This document shows, in pieces, positions 16,675-25,549 of a DNA stretch of 64,000 bases. Below the pieces are notes generated by a model. The model searched no databases, was not told the DNA's origin, and was given only the letters and a program-made list of their open reading frames with translations. The number at the start of each line of letters is the position of its first letter. Position 1 is the first letter of the stretch. The stretch is from UBA7328 sp965247965 (GTDB lineage Bacteria; Bacteroidota; Bacteroidia; Chitinophagales; Saprospiraceae). Position numbers and translations under genes: made by a program. The DNA lies in NCBI GenBank assembly GCA_965247965.1, contig OZ252053.1, positions 2,914,001 through 2,978,000 on the forward strand, written 5' to 3'.

Positions 16675-17514
16675 ATGAATAAATACGTACACGGATATTC
16701 ACAGCGAGAAGCAAAACGATTAAATGATCAAGCAGATTCTGTTGCCCAGATTTTACATCACGATACATTTTGGCAAGAAGGTTCGCTGATCCTAGAGGCA
16801 GGATGCGGTGTGGGCGCCCAAACAAAAACCATTGCACCCAAGAATCCTAAATGTAGTTTTATATCAATTGATAGATCCTTAGAATCGATCTCTCTAGCTA
16901 AGAGACTCACTGATTCAATGGGAATTGACAATGTGGAATATCGGAAGGCCGATATTTTTAACTTGCCTTTCGAGGATGAATGCTTTGACCACGTTTTTGT
17001 CTGTTTCGTTTTGGAGCATATAGCCAATCCCATTGATGCCTTACGCAAACTAAAGCGAGTACTAAAACCAGATGGAACGATTACAGTTATCGAAGGAGAT
17101 CACGGTTCGACTTATTTTCATCCCGATAGCGTTGAAGCAAAAATAGCGATACAATGCCAGGTAATTCTTCAGCAACAGAAAGGGGGAGATGCCAATATTG
17201 GCCGAAAATTATACCCCATATTAGAAGAAGCTGGATTTACACAGATTAAGATTTCACCACGCCAAGTCTACGTAGATGACTCGAATCCGAGCCTTGTAGA
17301 GGGCTTTACGAAAAATACTTTTACGGCGATGATTCAGGGAATCTCTAAGGAGGCCGTTTCGAAAAAAATGATACGTGCCGCTGAAATGCAAAAGGGAATC
17401 GACGATCTGTTAAGGACGGCACAAGGTGGCGGGACTTTTTGCTATACTTTTTTTAAGGGTGTGGCTGTTAAAGAAGCAGAAGTAGGAACGCAGAAGACTG
17501 AAGTCACAAATTAA
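16675..17514 (+). CDS. Class I SAM-dependent methyltransferase
   Basis: 279 residues. SAM-binding motif I is LEAGCGVGAQTKT (about 39), acidic loop ISIDRS, then DIFNLPFEDECFDHVFVCFVLEHI and the post-motif VLKPDGTITVIEGDHGS, as in UbiE/Methyltransf_11 proteins. It starts 56 bases after the hydroxyproline gene; whether it belongs to that operon is unclear. Substrate unknown. Confidence 0.85.
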   Translation: MNKYVHGYSQREAKRLNDQADSVAQILHHDTFWQEGSLILEAGCGVGAQTKTIAPKNPKCSFISIDRSLESISLAKRLTDSMGIDNVEYRKADIFNLPFEDECFDHVFVCFVLEHIANPIDALRKLKRVLKPDGTITVIEGDHGSTYFHPDSVEAKIAIQCQVILQQQKGGDANIGRKLYPILEEAGFTQIKISPRQVYVDDSNPSLVEGFTKNTFTAMIQGISKEAVSKKMIRAAEMQKGIDDLLRTAQGGGTFCYTFFKGVAVKEAEVGTQKTEVTN

Positions 17515-17515
17515 A

Positions 17516-18201
17516 TCATTTCATACTATAACTATAGTAATAATATCCTTCCGACTTCTTAAATCCATAGTTCTCATACAACCTTTGTGCGGTTACATTG
17601 TCGACGCCCGTTTCTAGGTCAAATCTTACTGCTCCGGCCTCTAGAGCAAGCTCCTTCACTGCATCAATGAGTGCCCGGCCCACCCCCTTGCCCCGGTGAT
17701 CAGCATGCACAAATAGGTCATTGAGTATCAATATTTTACCTAGTCCAACTGAGGTAAACGATAGGTATATTTGCGTGAATCCCAGGCCATTTCCATTTTC
17801 ATCAACAGCTAAGAAAATGGTGGACTCGTTGTTCTTAATTCTTTGGCTGAGAAATTCCCGGTGTTTTGCGCATTGGCATCAACCTTAGTTTAACTTATAT
17901 TTTATTTATGAATATGTATTCTTTTGATTATTAACATTATACAGGCAAACATTGGACTGCCACATAGTGAAGAACTTTGAATTTTCCTGCACTTTTGTTC
18001 TATGGTTAGATTCCCAAATATTAGGTTAAAACACAGGTAGTCAATTCTTTTTACATTGTTAATTGTTATATATGTTAAGTTAGAGTTGATGCATATGCGG
18101 TGTTTTGCGGGATCTTTGATTTGTCCGTAAAAATCCATATATCCTCCAAAGAGGGGTGTTAATTGGTCGAGGTTGCTTAAGTTAACTCTTTTGATAGTCA
18201 T
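17516..18201 (-). pseudogene. GNAT N-acetyltransferase split by a MITE
   Basis: The gene starts at 18201 (MTIKRVNLSNLDQLTPLF) and ends at 17516 (RLYENYGFKKSEGYYYYS). Between residue ~34 (DPAKH) and the following REFLSQRIKNN lies the 230-base element at 17869-18098. Removing it plus one 9-base duplication (239 bases) restores a single frame of about 149 codons. The acetyl-CoA loop HADHRGKGVGRAL is in the C-terminal half. The element contributes stops, so only fragments can be made. Confidence 0.85.
17869..18098. mobile_element. 230-bp MITE, copy 1 (inside the GNAT gene)
   Basis: Non-coding element with ~32-base imperfect terminal inverted repeats (CGCATTGGCATCAACCTTAG against CGCATATGCATCAACTCTAA). 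Flanked by direct repeats GGTGTTTTG at 17860-17868 and 18099-18107. By eye it matches the copy at 50588-50817 at all but one position. No transposase with these ends lies in the window. Confidence 0.85.
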
Positions 18202-18239
18202 AATTTTATCGTGTTAAGCAAGGATGTAAATGCTTCCAA

Positions 18240-18317
18240 GACCTGTCAGTTTCTTTTTGTGAGAATGGCAAAATATAATTATTTCTCTTCCCACAAACTA
18301 TGGAAGCCTGACAGGTC
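18240..18317. repeat. Palindrome GACCTGTCAG...CTGACAGGTC
   Basis: 10-base perfect arms (18240-18249 and 18308-18317) 78 bases end to end, just upstream of the broken GNAT gene. A sister with GACCTGTTAG arms lies between atpF and atpH (47660-47737). Confidence 0.55.
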
Positions 18318-18327
18318 ATCCCTAATT

Positions 18328-18369
18328 ACAAAAAACAAAAGCCCCGTCAAATTGCTCTGACCGGGCTTT
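18328..18369 (-). terminator. Rho-independent terminator, minus strand
   Basis: On the minus strand AAAGCCCGGTC pairs with GACGGGGCTTT around a 10-base loop and is followed directly by TTTGTTTTTTG. No minus-strand gene ends here, so it may close a small transcript starting in 18370-18596, or be a relic. The remaining part of the 18202-18596 gap holds the palindrome at 18240 and the tandem motif at 18543. Confidence 0.6.
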
Positions 18370-18542
18370 ATAACTTTAATTTCGACAATAATGCACAATC
18401 AACCGCACGACCGAGAGCTGAAAAGACTCTGAGGTTTTATGTGCCGTTTTTTAAGCATTGATGTCATTTCCCTAATAAATCGGCGCTAAACATAGGGAAT
18501 TTATCTTTTCAAGAGTGTTTTTCAGGAATTTTCCTCGATCTT

Positions 18543-18575
18543 AAAGTTGTCAACTTTCAAAAAGTTGTCAACTTT
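18543..18575. promoter_or_regulatory. Tandem AAAGTTGTCAACTTT palindromes before purS
   Basis: The 15-base palindrome AAAGTTGTCAACTTT occurs at 18543-18557 and 18561-18575, 18 bases apart, ending 21 bases before the purS start. A third exact copy is at 28730-28744 after the polyferredoxin gene. It could be a double operator or a dispersed repeat. Confidence 0.4.
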
Positions 18576-18596
18576 GTCGAGGTCATAATTTTCAGG

Positions 18597-18848
18597 ATGA
18601 ATTTCAAAGCAATAATTGACATCTTACCGAGAGAAGAATTACTCGACCCGCAAGGCAAAACAGTTGCGAATAATCTCCACAACGTGGATATCCACGGCGT
18701 GCAGGACGTGCGCATAGGGAAGCACATCATTATAAAATTGTCAGCCGAATCAAAAACCCGTGCAAGTGAAAAAGTAGAAAACGCCTGCAAAAAACTACTC
18801 GCTAACACGATAATGGAAACTTATTCATACTCCATTGAACCGGCATAA
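18597..18848 (+). CDS. purS: Phosphoribosylformylglycinamidine synthase subunit PurS
   Basis: 83 residues, normal for PurS, the small subunit that joins PurL and PurQ to form FGAM synthase in purine synthesis. Visible: IDILPREELLDPQGKTVANNLHN and VQDVRIGKHIIIKLS. It ends in TAATG, overlapping the rsmI start by one base, so it is coupled to that gene; purL and purQ are not in the window. Confidence 0.9.
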   Translation: MNFKAIIDILPREELLDPQGKTVANNLHNVDIHGVQDVRIGKHIIIKLSAESKTRASEKVENACKKLLANTIMETYSYSIEPA

Positions 18849-19510
18849 TGCTCTACCTGGTTCCGACACCAATTGGCAATCTGAAAGACATCACGCTTAG
18901 AGCCATCGAAGTGCTCAAATCCGTAGACCAAATTCTCGCCGAAGACACCCGTCAAAGCGCTAAGTTGCTAAAGCACTATGATATTTCGACCCCAATGCGC
19001 TCTTTTCATGCACATAACGAACACAAGCTTGTTGATTCCATTGTTCAGGAGCTTTTAAACGCGAAAACCTTCGCTTTGATTACAGACGCAGGAACTCCAG
19101 CTATTTCCGACCCTGGATTTCTTCTCGTAAGGGCTTGTCGCCTAAAAGGCATTAATGTGACTTGTCTGCCTGGAGCAACTGCCTTTGTTCCAGCATTAGC
19201 TGCTTCGGGAATCCCATGTGATAAGTTTTTTTTTGAAGGATTTCTTCCTGTGAAAAAAGGAAGGAAATCAAGGTTGGAATATCTCGCTCAACTCAATACC
19301 ACAATTGTACTTTACGAATCTCCATTCCGGGTACTAAGAACCTTGAACGATATAAAAGAATATTTTGGGGAAGATACGCTCGTGTCAGCCGTACGAGAAA
19401 TATCTAAGATTTATGAAGAAGTACTTACCGCTCCGGTACAGGAAATTATTAAAGAATATTCTTCGAGAACGAGCGTAAAGGGAGAATTCGTAATAGTTAT
19501 TTCAAGATAA
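18848..19510 (+). CDS. rsmI: 16S rRNA (cytidine-1402-2'-O)-methyltransferase RsmI
   Basis: 220 residues of the tetrapyrrole-methylase fold that 2'-O-methylates C1402 of 16S rRNA. Family marks: LYLVPTPIGNLKDITLRA, EDTRQSAKLLKHY, SFHAHNE, LITDAGTPAISDPGF, LPGATAFVPAL and LYESPFR. Slightly short of the E. coli protein because the C-terminal extension is missing, as usual in Bacteroidota. Translationally coupled to purS. Confidence 0.93.
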   Translation: MLYLVPTPIGNLKDITLRAIEVLKSVDQILAEDTRQSAKLLKHYDISTPMRSFHAHNEHKLVDSIVQELLNAKTFALITDAGTPAISDPGFLLVRACRLKGINVTCLPGATAFVPALAASGIPCDKFFFEGFLPVKKGRKSRLEYLAQLNTTIVLYESPFRVLRTLNDIKEYFGEDTLVSAVREISKIYEEVLTAPVQEIIKEYSSRTSVKGEFVIVISR

Positions 19511-19575
19511 TTTCCTTAAATAATATTGATTACTGTTTTGAATCAGAAATAGCATTATTGGGGTGTGACACTTGC

Positions 19576-20976
19576 CTAAATATGCAACGCTCTATCCTCC
19601 GTAGCCGCAAAAGCAGCTTCCCTGACAGCTTCGGCATAAGTAGGATGAGGATGAGATATTCGGGCCATATCTTCTGCAGATGCCCTGAATTCCATCAATG
19701 CCACAGCCTCCATGATCAAATCTGCTGCGCGAGCACCGACCATGTGCACACCTAATATTTCGTCAGTTTCTTTATGTGCGATAACTTTTATCATTCCTTC
19801 GACGTCCATACTCGCTCTTGATCTTCCCAAGGCCTTCATCGGAAATTTACCCACCTTAAAAGGAGTGCCGGATGATCTCAACTCTGCTTCTGTCGAACCT
19901 ACTGTCGCAACTTCAGGCCACGTATAGACTACGCCAGGTATTAGGTGGTGATTGATGTGCGGTTTTTGGCCGGCTAGATATTCCGCCAAGTATATTCCTT
20001 CTTCTTCCGCTTTATGCGCCAGCATATCTCCTTTTATTACATCACCAATAGCATAGATATTAGGGACGGTCGTGGCAAAATGATCGTTCACCTCAATTTG
20101 CCCTTTGTCATCTGTCTGAATGACAACTTTTTCCAAGTCGAGTTCTTCGGTATAGGCCTTTCGACCAATACCTATTAGACAGTAGTCCGCATCAATGGTA
20201 AACGGATCTCCACCATCTCGTTTCTCTACTTCTACTTTTACCCTAGTACTTGTACCAGAGACCGCAGTCACTTTATGTCCGAGGTGAAATTTGATGCCCA
20301 GTTTTTTCAGCGATCTACTCATCTCCTTTGATACGTCTGCATCCATACCTCCAAGAATGGTATCCAAAAATTCGACAACCTCTACAGCTGTACCAATTCG
20401 AGCAAAAACCGAACCCAATTCTAGTCCAATGACACCCGCTCCAATAATCACCATTTTCTTCGGAACGGTCTGAATATCAAGGGCTTCCGTAGACGTAATT
20501 ACTCTTTTTCCATCATAATTAAATGCAGGCGGGCATATTGGCTCTGAGCCGGTAGCAATGATGATATTCTTTGCTTTTACTTCTTTTTTTTTACCATTAT
20601 TGTCAACGGAGAGTGTAGTAGAATCAACAAATGAGGCTACTCCTTGAATTACGTCGATTTTGTTTTTCTTCATCAGGAAATCGACTCCTTTTACTGTGAT
20701 TTTCACTACCTCATTTTTTCGTTTGATCATTTGTGGCATGTCGACTTTGGGCAACGAGATTTTTATGCCATGCTCTACAAATCTTTCTTTCGCAATGTGG
20801 TAATGTTCTGTAGAATCGAGAAGTGCTTTAGAAGGGATGCATCCTACATTGAGACATGTTCCGCCTAATGTTTTCTCCTTTTCAATAATAGCCGTCTTCA
20901 TACCCAATTGGGCACAACGAATGGCACAGACGTATCCTCCCGGCCCCGAGCCAATAATAGCTACATCAAAACTCAC
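19576..20976 (-). CDS. lpdA: Dihydrolipoyl dehydrogenase
   Basis: 466-residue FAD disulfide oxidoreductase, the E3 component of 2-oxoacid dehydrogenase complexes and glycine cleavage. FAD motif IIGSGPGGYVCAIR, redox-active pair in GGTCLNVGCIPSKAL (residues ~38-52), NAD site VIIGAGVIGLELGS, second FAD motif NIYAIGDVI and the C-terminal catalytic HPHPTYAEAVRE. It begins 6 bases after ricT on the minus strand, an apparent operon; E1/E2 genes are not nearby. Confidence 0.95.
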   Translation of the reverse strand: MSFDVAIIGSGPGGYVCAIRCAQLGMKTAIIEKEKTLGGTCLNVGCIPSKALLDSTEHYHIAKERFVEHGIKISLPKVDMPQMIKRKNEVVKITVKGVDFLMKKNKIDVIQGVASFVDSTTLSVDNNGKKKEVKAKNIIIATGSEPICPPAFNYDGKRVITSTEALDIQTVPKKMVIIGAGVIGLELGSVFARIGTAVEVVEFLDTILGGMDADVSKEMSRSLKKLGIKFHLGHKVTAVSGTSTRVKVEVEKRDGGDPFTIDADYCLIGIGRKAYTEELDLEKVVIQTDDKGQIEVNDHFATTVPNIYAIGDVIKGDMLAHKAEEEGIYLAEYLAGQKPHINHHLIPGVVYTWPEVATVGSTEAELRSSGTPFKVGKFPMKALGRSRASMDVEGMIKVIAHKETDEILGVHMVGARAADLIMEAVALMEFRASAEDMARISHPHPTYAEAVREAAFAATEDRALHI

Positions 20977-20982
20977 GGAATA

Positions 20983-22227
20983 CTATTTTTTGTCGGTATT
21001 GTTTTTTCGGTTTGGTTTCCGCTCTCCTCTCGCACCATTATTCCTTCCTCTTTTAGAATCTCTCGATCGATTCTTATTAAAAGGTCTCCTTCTGCCTCGC
21101 GATTTCTTCTTCCTTTTCTTTATGGCAGGCAATTCGATTTCGCCTGTCCCATCCGCAAAATCTATTTCGTCATCGCCTCTTGCGGACTCCCCGGGAATCC
21201 AACCCGATGATACCGTTCCCAACAATCGATCCGGGAATTCACCTTTTTCATTCATTTGCTTTATTTCTACAACTCTCTCTTTAGTCAGGGCTACTACAGC
21301 GCCACGACGTCTTTCACTTTTTATTACGTAATACATTATTCCTTGAAAGATATCGGTTTTTATGAGTTCGGCCGTACCTTCGACAGTGTCCAGATTGTCG
21401 ACATCTTTTGGAAATCCTTTAAGCGCATCCAAATACGTGTCGAGTTCATAATTAAGGCAGCATTTGAGCCTTCCGCACTGTCCGGAAAGTTTGGTTTGGT
21501 TGATTGCCAGGTTCTGATATCTGGCAGCCGTAGTACTGACTGATTTGAAATCGGAAAGCCAGGTAGAACAGCACAATTCACGACCACACGAGCCGATTCC
21601 TCCAATCCGAGCCGATTCCTGCCTCGAACCGATCTGCCGCATTTCGATCTTGACTTTAAATTCTCTGGCGTAGTGGCGTACCAACTCCCGAAAGTCTATT
21701 CTTCCTTCGGCAGTATAGTAGAACGTCGCTTTCTTGCCATCTCCCTGAAACTCCACATCGCCAATCTTCATCTTCAAATCCATCGTACGTGCAATAGCCC
21801 TCGCTTTGACCATGCATTCACGCTCTCTGGATCGAGAATATTCCAACTTTTCTACATCGCGTTCATGCGCTCGGCGGACTATACCATAGCTGACGTCTTT
21901 TTCTTCCAGTTTCTTTTTGCGCATTTGAAGACGCACAAGTTCACCAGATAGAGAAATCCTTCCCACGTCCAAGCCTCCTGCTGCTTCGACAACTACCAAA
22001 TCTCCCGTCTCTACATTCGAATAATCCGTCTTTTTATAAAAATTCTTCCTAGCTCCGTTTTTGAAGCTTACCTCTACCATCTTGAACTCGGTAGGATCAT
22101 TTATGTCGAGGACTGAGAACCAGTCAAATGTGTTCATCTTGTTGCATCTTCCCGTGGTGCAGTGCCCCTGGCTACCGCATCCTCTAGGTACTCCGTCCAT
22201 TCCGATGGAGCATCCATTACATCCCAT
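20983..22227 (-). CDS. ricT: PSP1 domain protein, RicT (YaaT)-like
   Basis: 414 residues. The Cys-rich head (MGCNGCSIG, GCGSQGHCTTGRCN) is typical of Bacteroidota members. The PSP1 core (about 50-290) holds GIVRRAHERDVEKL, IGGIGSCGRELCCSTWL and LSGQCGRLKCCLNYE, whose cysteines bind Fe-S clusters in the B. subtilis Ric (Y) complex that directs RNase Y. The C-terminal ~70 residues are a Lys/Arg/Asn-rich RNA-binding-like tail. RNase Y itself is encoded at 50.9-52.5 kb, so a partnership is reasonable but inferred. Confidence 0.85.
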   Translation of the reverse strand: MGCNGCSIGMDGVPRGCGSQGHCTTGRCNKMNTFDWFSVLDINDPTEFKMVEVSFKNGARKNFYKKTDYSNVETGDLVVVEAAGGLDVGRISLSGELVRLQMRKKKLEEKDVSYGIVRRAHERDVEKLEYSRSRERECMVKARAIARTMDLKMKIGDVEFQGDGKKATFYYTAEGRIDFRELVRHYAREFKVKIEMRQIGSRQESARIGGIGSCGRELCCSTWLSDFKSVSTTAARYQNLAINQTKLSGQCGRLKCCLNYELDTYLDALKGFPKDVDNLDTVEGTAELIKTDIFQGIMYYVIKSERRRGAVVALTKERVVEIKQMNEKGEFPDRLLGTVSSGWIPGESARGDDEIDFADGTGEIELPAIKKRKKKSRGRRRPFNKNRSRDSKRGRNNGARGERKPNRKNNTDKK

Positions 22228-22409
22228 ATTCCTATATTTTAAAGCTCTGCTATCAGGGTGTATGACAAAAATAATTTTAGCCTTCGCACGCCCTTTAATT
22301 TCCTAGCGCCTCCTGAGAGCAGCTTCTGCGCTCGCAGAAAGGGAGGCCAAGCTCAAGTTGAACTGAGCGAAGGATTCCCTTTAGAGTCAGGGTGCGGGAG
22401 GGCAAATCC

Positions 22410-23567
22410 TTAGACGTCATACCTCTGCTCCGACACGAGAGCTCGTTTTCTAATAATTTGTCCAATCTCCAACGAACTTTGAAACATCAAAATCCTCACG
22501 TTCGCATTCCAGGTTAATAGTTCTATCGCATGATTAACTACTTCTGAAATGCCATCAATATCTTCAACAGTTAAATCACCTAAAAGTACATTCTTTTGAA
22601 TCAACGAGCGCTCTTCAGCATTCAATTTATTATGCTCGATTCCCAAAATTTTAAAGTGCATTATCTCTCTCAGAACTTTGAGGTAGTAGTGCAAGGTCCC
22701 TTTCCTTTCTTCGGTACTCAACTCGGCGAATCGACTTACCCAACTTCGGATGCCAGCTGCTTGTCCGTCTTCACAAGCGCTTATCCATTCCAACATAAAA
22801 TTCAAAGTAATGTTGGAATCAATCGTCAATAGCGACACGGCTTGATCATAGTCGCCGTCAGCTAGAAAAGCCATACGCCTGGCAGCTTCAGAATTCAAAT
22901 TGTGCCTATCGCTCAATTGCTGCATTATTTCTTCATCTTCGATGCGTGGCACATTGATGATCTGACAGCGCGAGAGTATCGTATTCAAAACACCTTCGGT
23001 ACTGTCGCCTACTAAAATAATCACGCTGTTTTCAGGCGGTTCTTCGATGAGTTTGAGTAATTTATTGCCGTTGCTAGCAAGGTATTCGGGCATCCAGATG
23101 ATCTGCACTTTATGTTTGGATTCAAATGTCTTTAGGCTGAGATTATTGATGATCTGATTGCATTCGGCCATGTTAATATCTCCTGCACTATTGGATGTGC
23201 TTATGGAGACGAGCCAATCGGAGATTGCGAAATACGGATTTTTGTCGAGCGCATCGCGCCATTCTTTGATAAAATCCTTGGCTGTAGTATCCTTTCTAGA
23301 TTTGTCCGGATGCTTTACTGTGGGAAAAGCGAAGTGGAAATCCGGGTGTAAATAGGTTACTGCTTTTTGGTATCCCTTTGAGGTTTGAGGGCTCTTTCGC
23401 TTATCTACAGGTGTTAAAAGATAAGCGGCTAGTGAAAGGGCTAAAGGCAAAGGCCCGTAACCGTTCTTTCCTTTGAAAAAAAGGGCATGGGGAAGACGGT
23501 CGTCGTCTACATTCTTTATTAATTCTGCGATTAAATTCTTCTGACCTACTACTTCTTCAAATTTCAT
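22410..23567 (-). CDS. holB: DNA polymerase III subunit delta'
   Basis: About 385 residues from the ATG at 23567, which gives the standard opening MKFEEVVGQKNLIAELIK; a further in-frame start exists at 23666. Clamp-loader AAA+ protein: a degenerate ATP site (KGKNGYGPLPLAL, no GKT as expected for delta'), WMPEYLASNGNKLLKLIEEPPENS and the SRC motif (TILSRCQII). It heads a minus-strand run with ricT and lpdA, 182 bases ahead of ricT. Confidence 0.86.
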   Translation of the reverse strand: MKFEEVVGQKNLIAELIKNVDDDRLPHALFFKGKNGYGPLPLALSLAAYLLTPVDKRKSPQTSKGYQKAVTYLHPDFHFAFPTVKHPDKSRKDTTAKDFIKEWRDALDKNPYFAISDWLVSISTSNSAGDINMAECNQIINNLSLKTFESKHKVQIIWMPEYLASNGNKLLKLIEEPPENSVIILVGDSTEGVLNTILSRCQIINVPRIEDEEIMQQLSDRHNLNSEAARRMAFLADGDYDQAVSLLTIDSNITLNFMLEWISACEDGQAAGIRSWVSRFAELSTEERKGTLHYYLKVLREIMHFKILGIEHNKLNAEERSLIQKNVLLGDLTVEDIDGISEVVNHAIELLTWNANVRILMFQSSLEIGQIIRKRALVSEQRYDV

Positions 23568-23732
23568 TGATGCTAACTTACGACAGCTCGAATTAAAAAT
23601 GTGATACATTTGGGTCAATCCCGAATTAACAAATTGGAACCTGGGACAAAAAGGACTACCTTTCAAAAAAATGAAACCATAGTAAGATGCTTAAGATCAT
23701 AGAGTCTCCTGCATCATCTATCCGCTCATAAA

Positions 23733-24143
23733 ATGAGAATAAGCATTTTCAGAAAAGCACATTTCAATGCAGCACACCGCTTGTACAATGCAAATTGGTC
23801 ACAGGAAAAAAACCTCGAAGTTTTCGGCAAGTGTTGCTATCCCAACTTTCACGGACACAATTACGAATTAGAAGTGAAAGTGACCGGAAATATCGATCCC
23901 GAAACAGGATACGTTATGAATCTCAAGGATCTAAAAGACATAATAAAAAAAGAAATTGAGGATAAATTTGATCATAGAAATCTAAATGTGGATATACCTG
24001 AATTTGAACATGTGATTCCGAGCACTGAGAATTTCTGTATTCTCATACATGACATTTTGCGACAACATCTTAATAAGGATTTTGACCTCAACGTGAGGCT
24101 GTATGAGACGCCTAGGAATTATGTGGAGTATCCGACTTTATGA
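23733..24143 (+). CDS. queD: 6-carboxytetrahydropterin synthase (QueD/PTPS family)
   Basis: 136 residues of the 6-pyruvoyl-tetrahydropterin synthase fold. Zinc ligands and active site are visible: FNAAHRLY, CCYPNFHGHNYELEVKV, KFDHRNLN and PSTENFCILI. In bacteria it usually makes the queuosine/7-deazaguanine precursor. No other queuosine genes adjoin. Divergent from holB. Confidence 0.9.
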   Translation: MRISIFRKAHFNAAHRLYNANWSQEKNLEVFGKCCYPNFHGHNYELEVKVTGNIDPETGYVMNLKDLKDIIKKEIEDKFDHRNLNVDIPEFEHVIPSTENFCILIHDILRQHLNKDFDLNVRLYETPRNYVEYPTL

Positions 24144-24258
24144 GGGATGCTAAGGCTAAATGGATTACTTTTCGAAAAGTTAAAACCTTAATCAAGTGCT
24201 AAAAGTTGTCGATGTGGATTATTTGGGGAAACACTGACTTATAATTTTACCTTTAATA

Positions 24259-24679
24259 ATGGTAGACCTGTCACATCTGAAGAAATGCAATCAATACTGG
24301 AGTGATATGGAGGACATTCCAGGAGGCAGGCTCTGCCGAAAGTGCAATAACTGTATTACTGAATTTAGAAAAATTACTGGAAGGAAGTACAATAGGGACT
24401 ATAACCGATCTCGATGGGTCATTTGTATTGTCTTACGATCCCAATGAACATAAAGAGAATGTGAGAATCGGGGTTTCTTATGTTGGTTATAAATACGAAG
24501 TAATCCCAGTAATGGACGTGATTAACCAAAAAGATTTAGTGATTGTGCTCAAAGTGGATTGGGAGAATGCTGTGGAGTAATTCTATGCATACCTAAAGCC
24601 TCCTTTGGGAAAAAGAATACTTAATACAGTTGCCTGGCCATTTAAAAAAATAGGATCCATTTTCCGCAAAAGACAGTGA
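24259..24679 (+). pseudogene. Decayed carboxypeptidase-regulatory-like (TonB-linked plug style) gene
   Basis: Three remnants of one reading. 24259-24400 encodes a Cys-rich start (KKCNQYWSDM, GRLCRKCNNCITEF) of a type common in Bacteroidota surface proteins. A shift near 24370 leads into 24302-frame sequence with GSTIGTITDLDGSFVLSYDP ... SYVGYKYEVIPV, a CarboxypepD_reg-like beta domain. After a TAA at 24578-24580 the same frame continues as FYAYLKPPLGKRILNTVAW ... FRKRQ and stops at 24679. A middle segment seems deleted. No product expected. Confidence 0.7.
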
Positions 24680-24768
24680 TCTTCTTTCTTATGCAGGTAG
24701 AATATTTGAAAGGAGAAGTGATGCGCAGAATAGAACTAGCTAAACATTCTCGGTCGCACTGATAAAGA

Positions 24769-25113
24769 TCAACTCTTACTCAATCTAACTACTTTTATAG
24801 GCTCATCCTGGGTATCAAAAATCCGAACAATGTACACTCCTTTTCTAAGATCCGAAATGGAAAAATCCTGATTACCTCGTACCAGAAATCTTTTGACTTC
24901 TCGTCCCGCTATATTGTTGATACTGACGTATTTGACACCTTCTATGCGGCTTAGGTGGAAATAATCTTCGACCGGATTTGGGTAGATATTTACATCGATA
25001 AGTTCTTTCCGTTGGTCTGCATATCGCCCTGTTTTCTGCTGTCCGAAAAGCATAACAGAAGATGAAATCAGAAGTAAGAACCACACAATATGCAATCTCA
25101 ACAAACTCATCAA
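24769..25113 (-). CDS. Short secreted protein with T9SS type A sorting domain
   Basis: 114 residues: signal peptide (about 1-25, IVWFLLLISSSVMLFGQ) followed almost directly by a type A sorting domain (IDVNIYPNPVEDYFHLS, NNIAGREVKRF, ISDLRKGVYIVRI, KVVRLSKS). There is practically no cargo between them. It shows that a type IX secretion system operates in this organism. Role of such mini proteins is unknown. Confidence 0.8.
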   Translation of the reverse strand: MMSLLRLHIVWFLLLISSSVMLFGQQKTGRYADQRKELIDVNIYPNPVEDYFHLSRIEGVKYVSINNIAGREVKRFLVRGNQDFSISDLRKGVYIVRIFDTQDEPIKVVRLSKS

Positions 25114-25549
25114 AACCTAAAGTAACTCTTTTTAAAAAACGATTATCTTATCAAAAAGTTAACAACACTTAATAGACAGTTTTTGTCGGGCATTACCCCA
25201 TTTCTAAAACGAAATTACAAGAATTATTTAGAAAAAATATACTTTCTTTTTTTAATGCATAAATTTCTATTTATCAGCTATTTATATATGAATATAGCCA
25301 AATGTAAGAAAGCCGACATTTGTTCATGATCAATTTTTTGGTAATGAGGTAGAACCGCCTAAATGCATTTCATTTCGACAATCTTTTCACGTCAAATGGC
25401 AGACCGCGGACGACTCACGGTCAACGGAATTTAGAGGTCTGACTTGAATTTTAGTGCCTAATTAACTCATCAACCAATTAACTAATCACTGCGGCTTAGC
25501 CGCTAGGTATATAAATCTTTCCTAAATTCGGACGCATAATATTTAGCTC
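25114..25549. other. Intergenic region between divergent genes
   Basis: No gene seen in 436 bases. It contains AT-rich sequence and a small perfect palindrome GCGGCTTAGCCGC at 25491-25503, close to the flavoprotein start. It should hold both divergent promoters, which I could not pinpoint. Confidence 0.4.

Noticed and set aside
17902..18201. 99-codon minus-strand open frame as a separate gene
   Set aside because: It is the GNAT N-terminus running into the MITE, not an independent gene.
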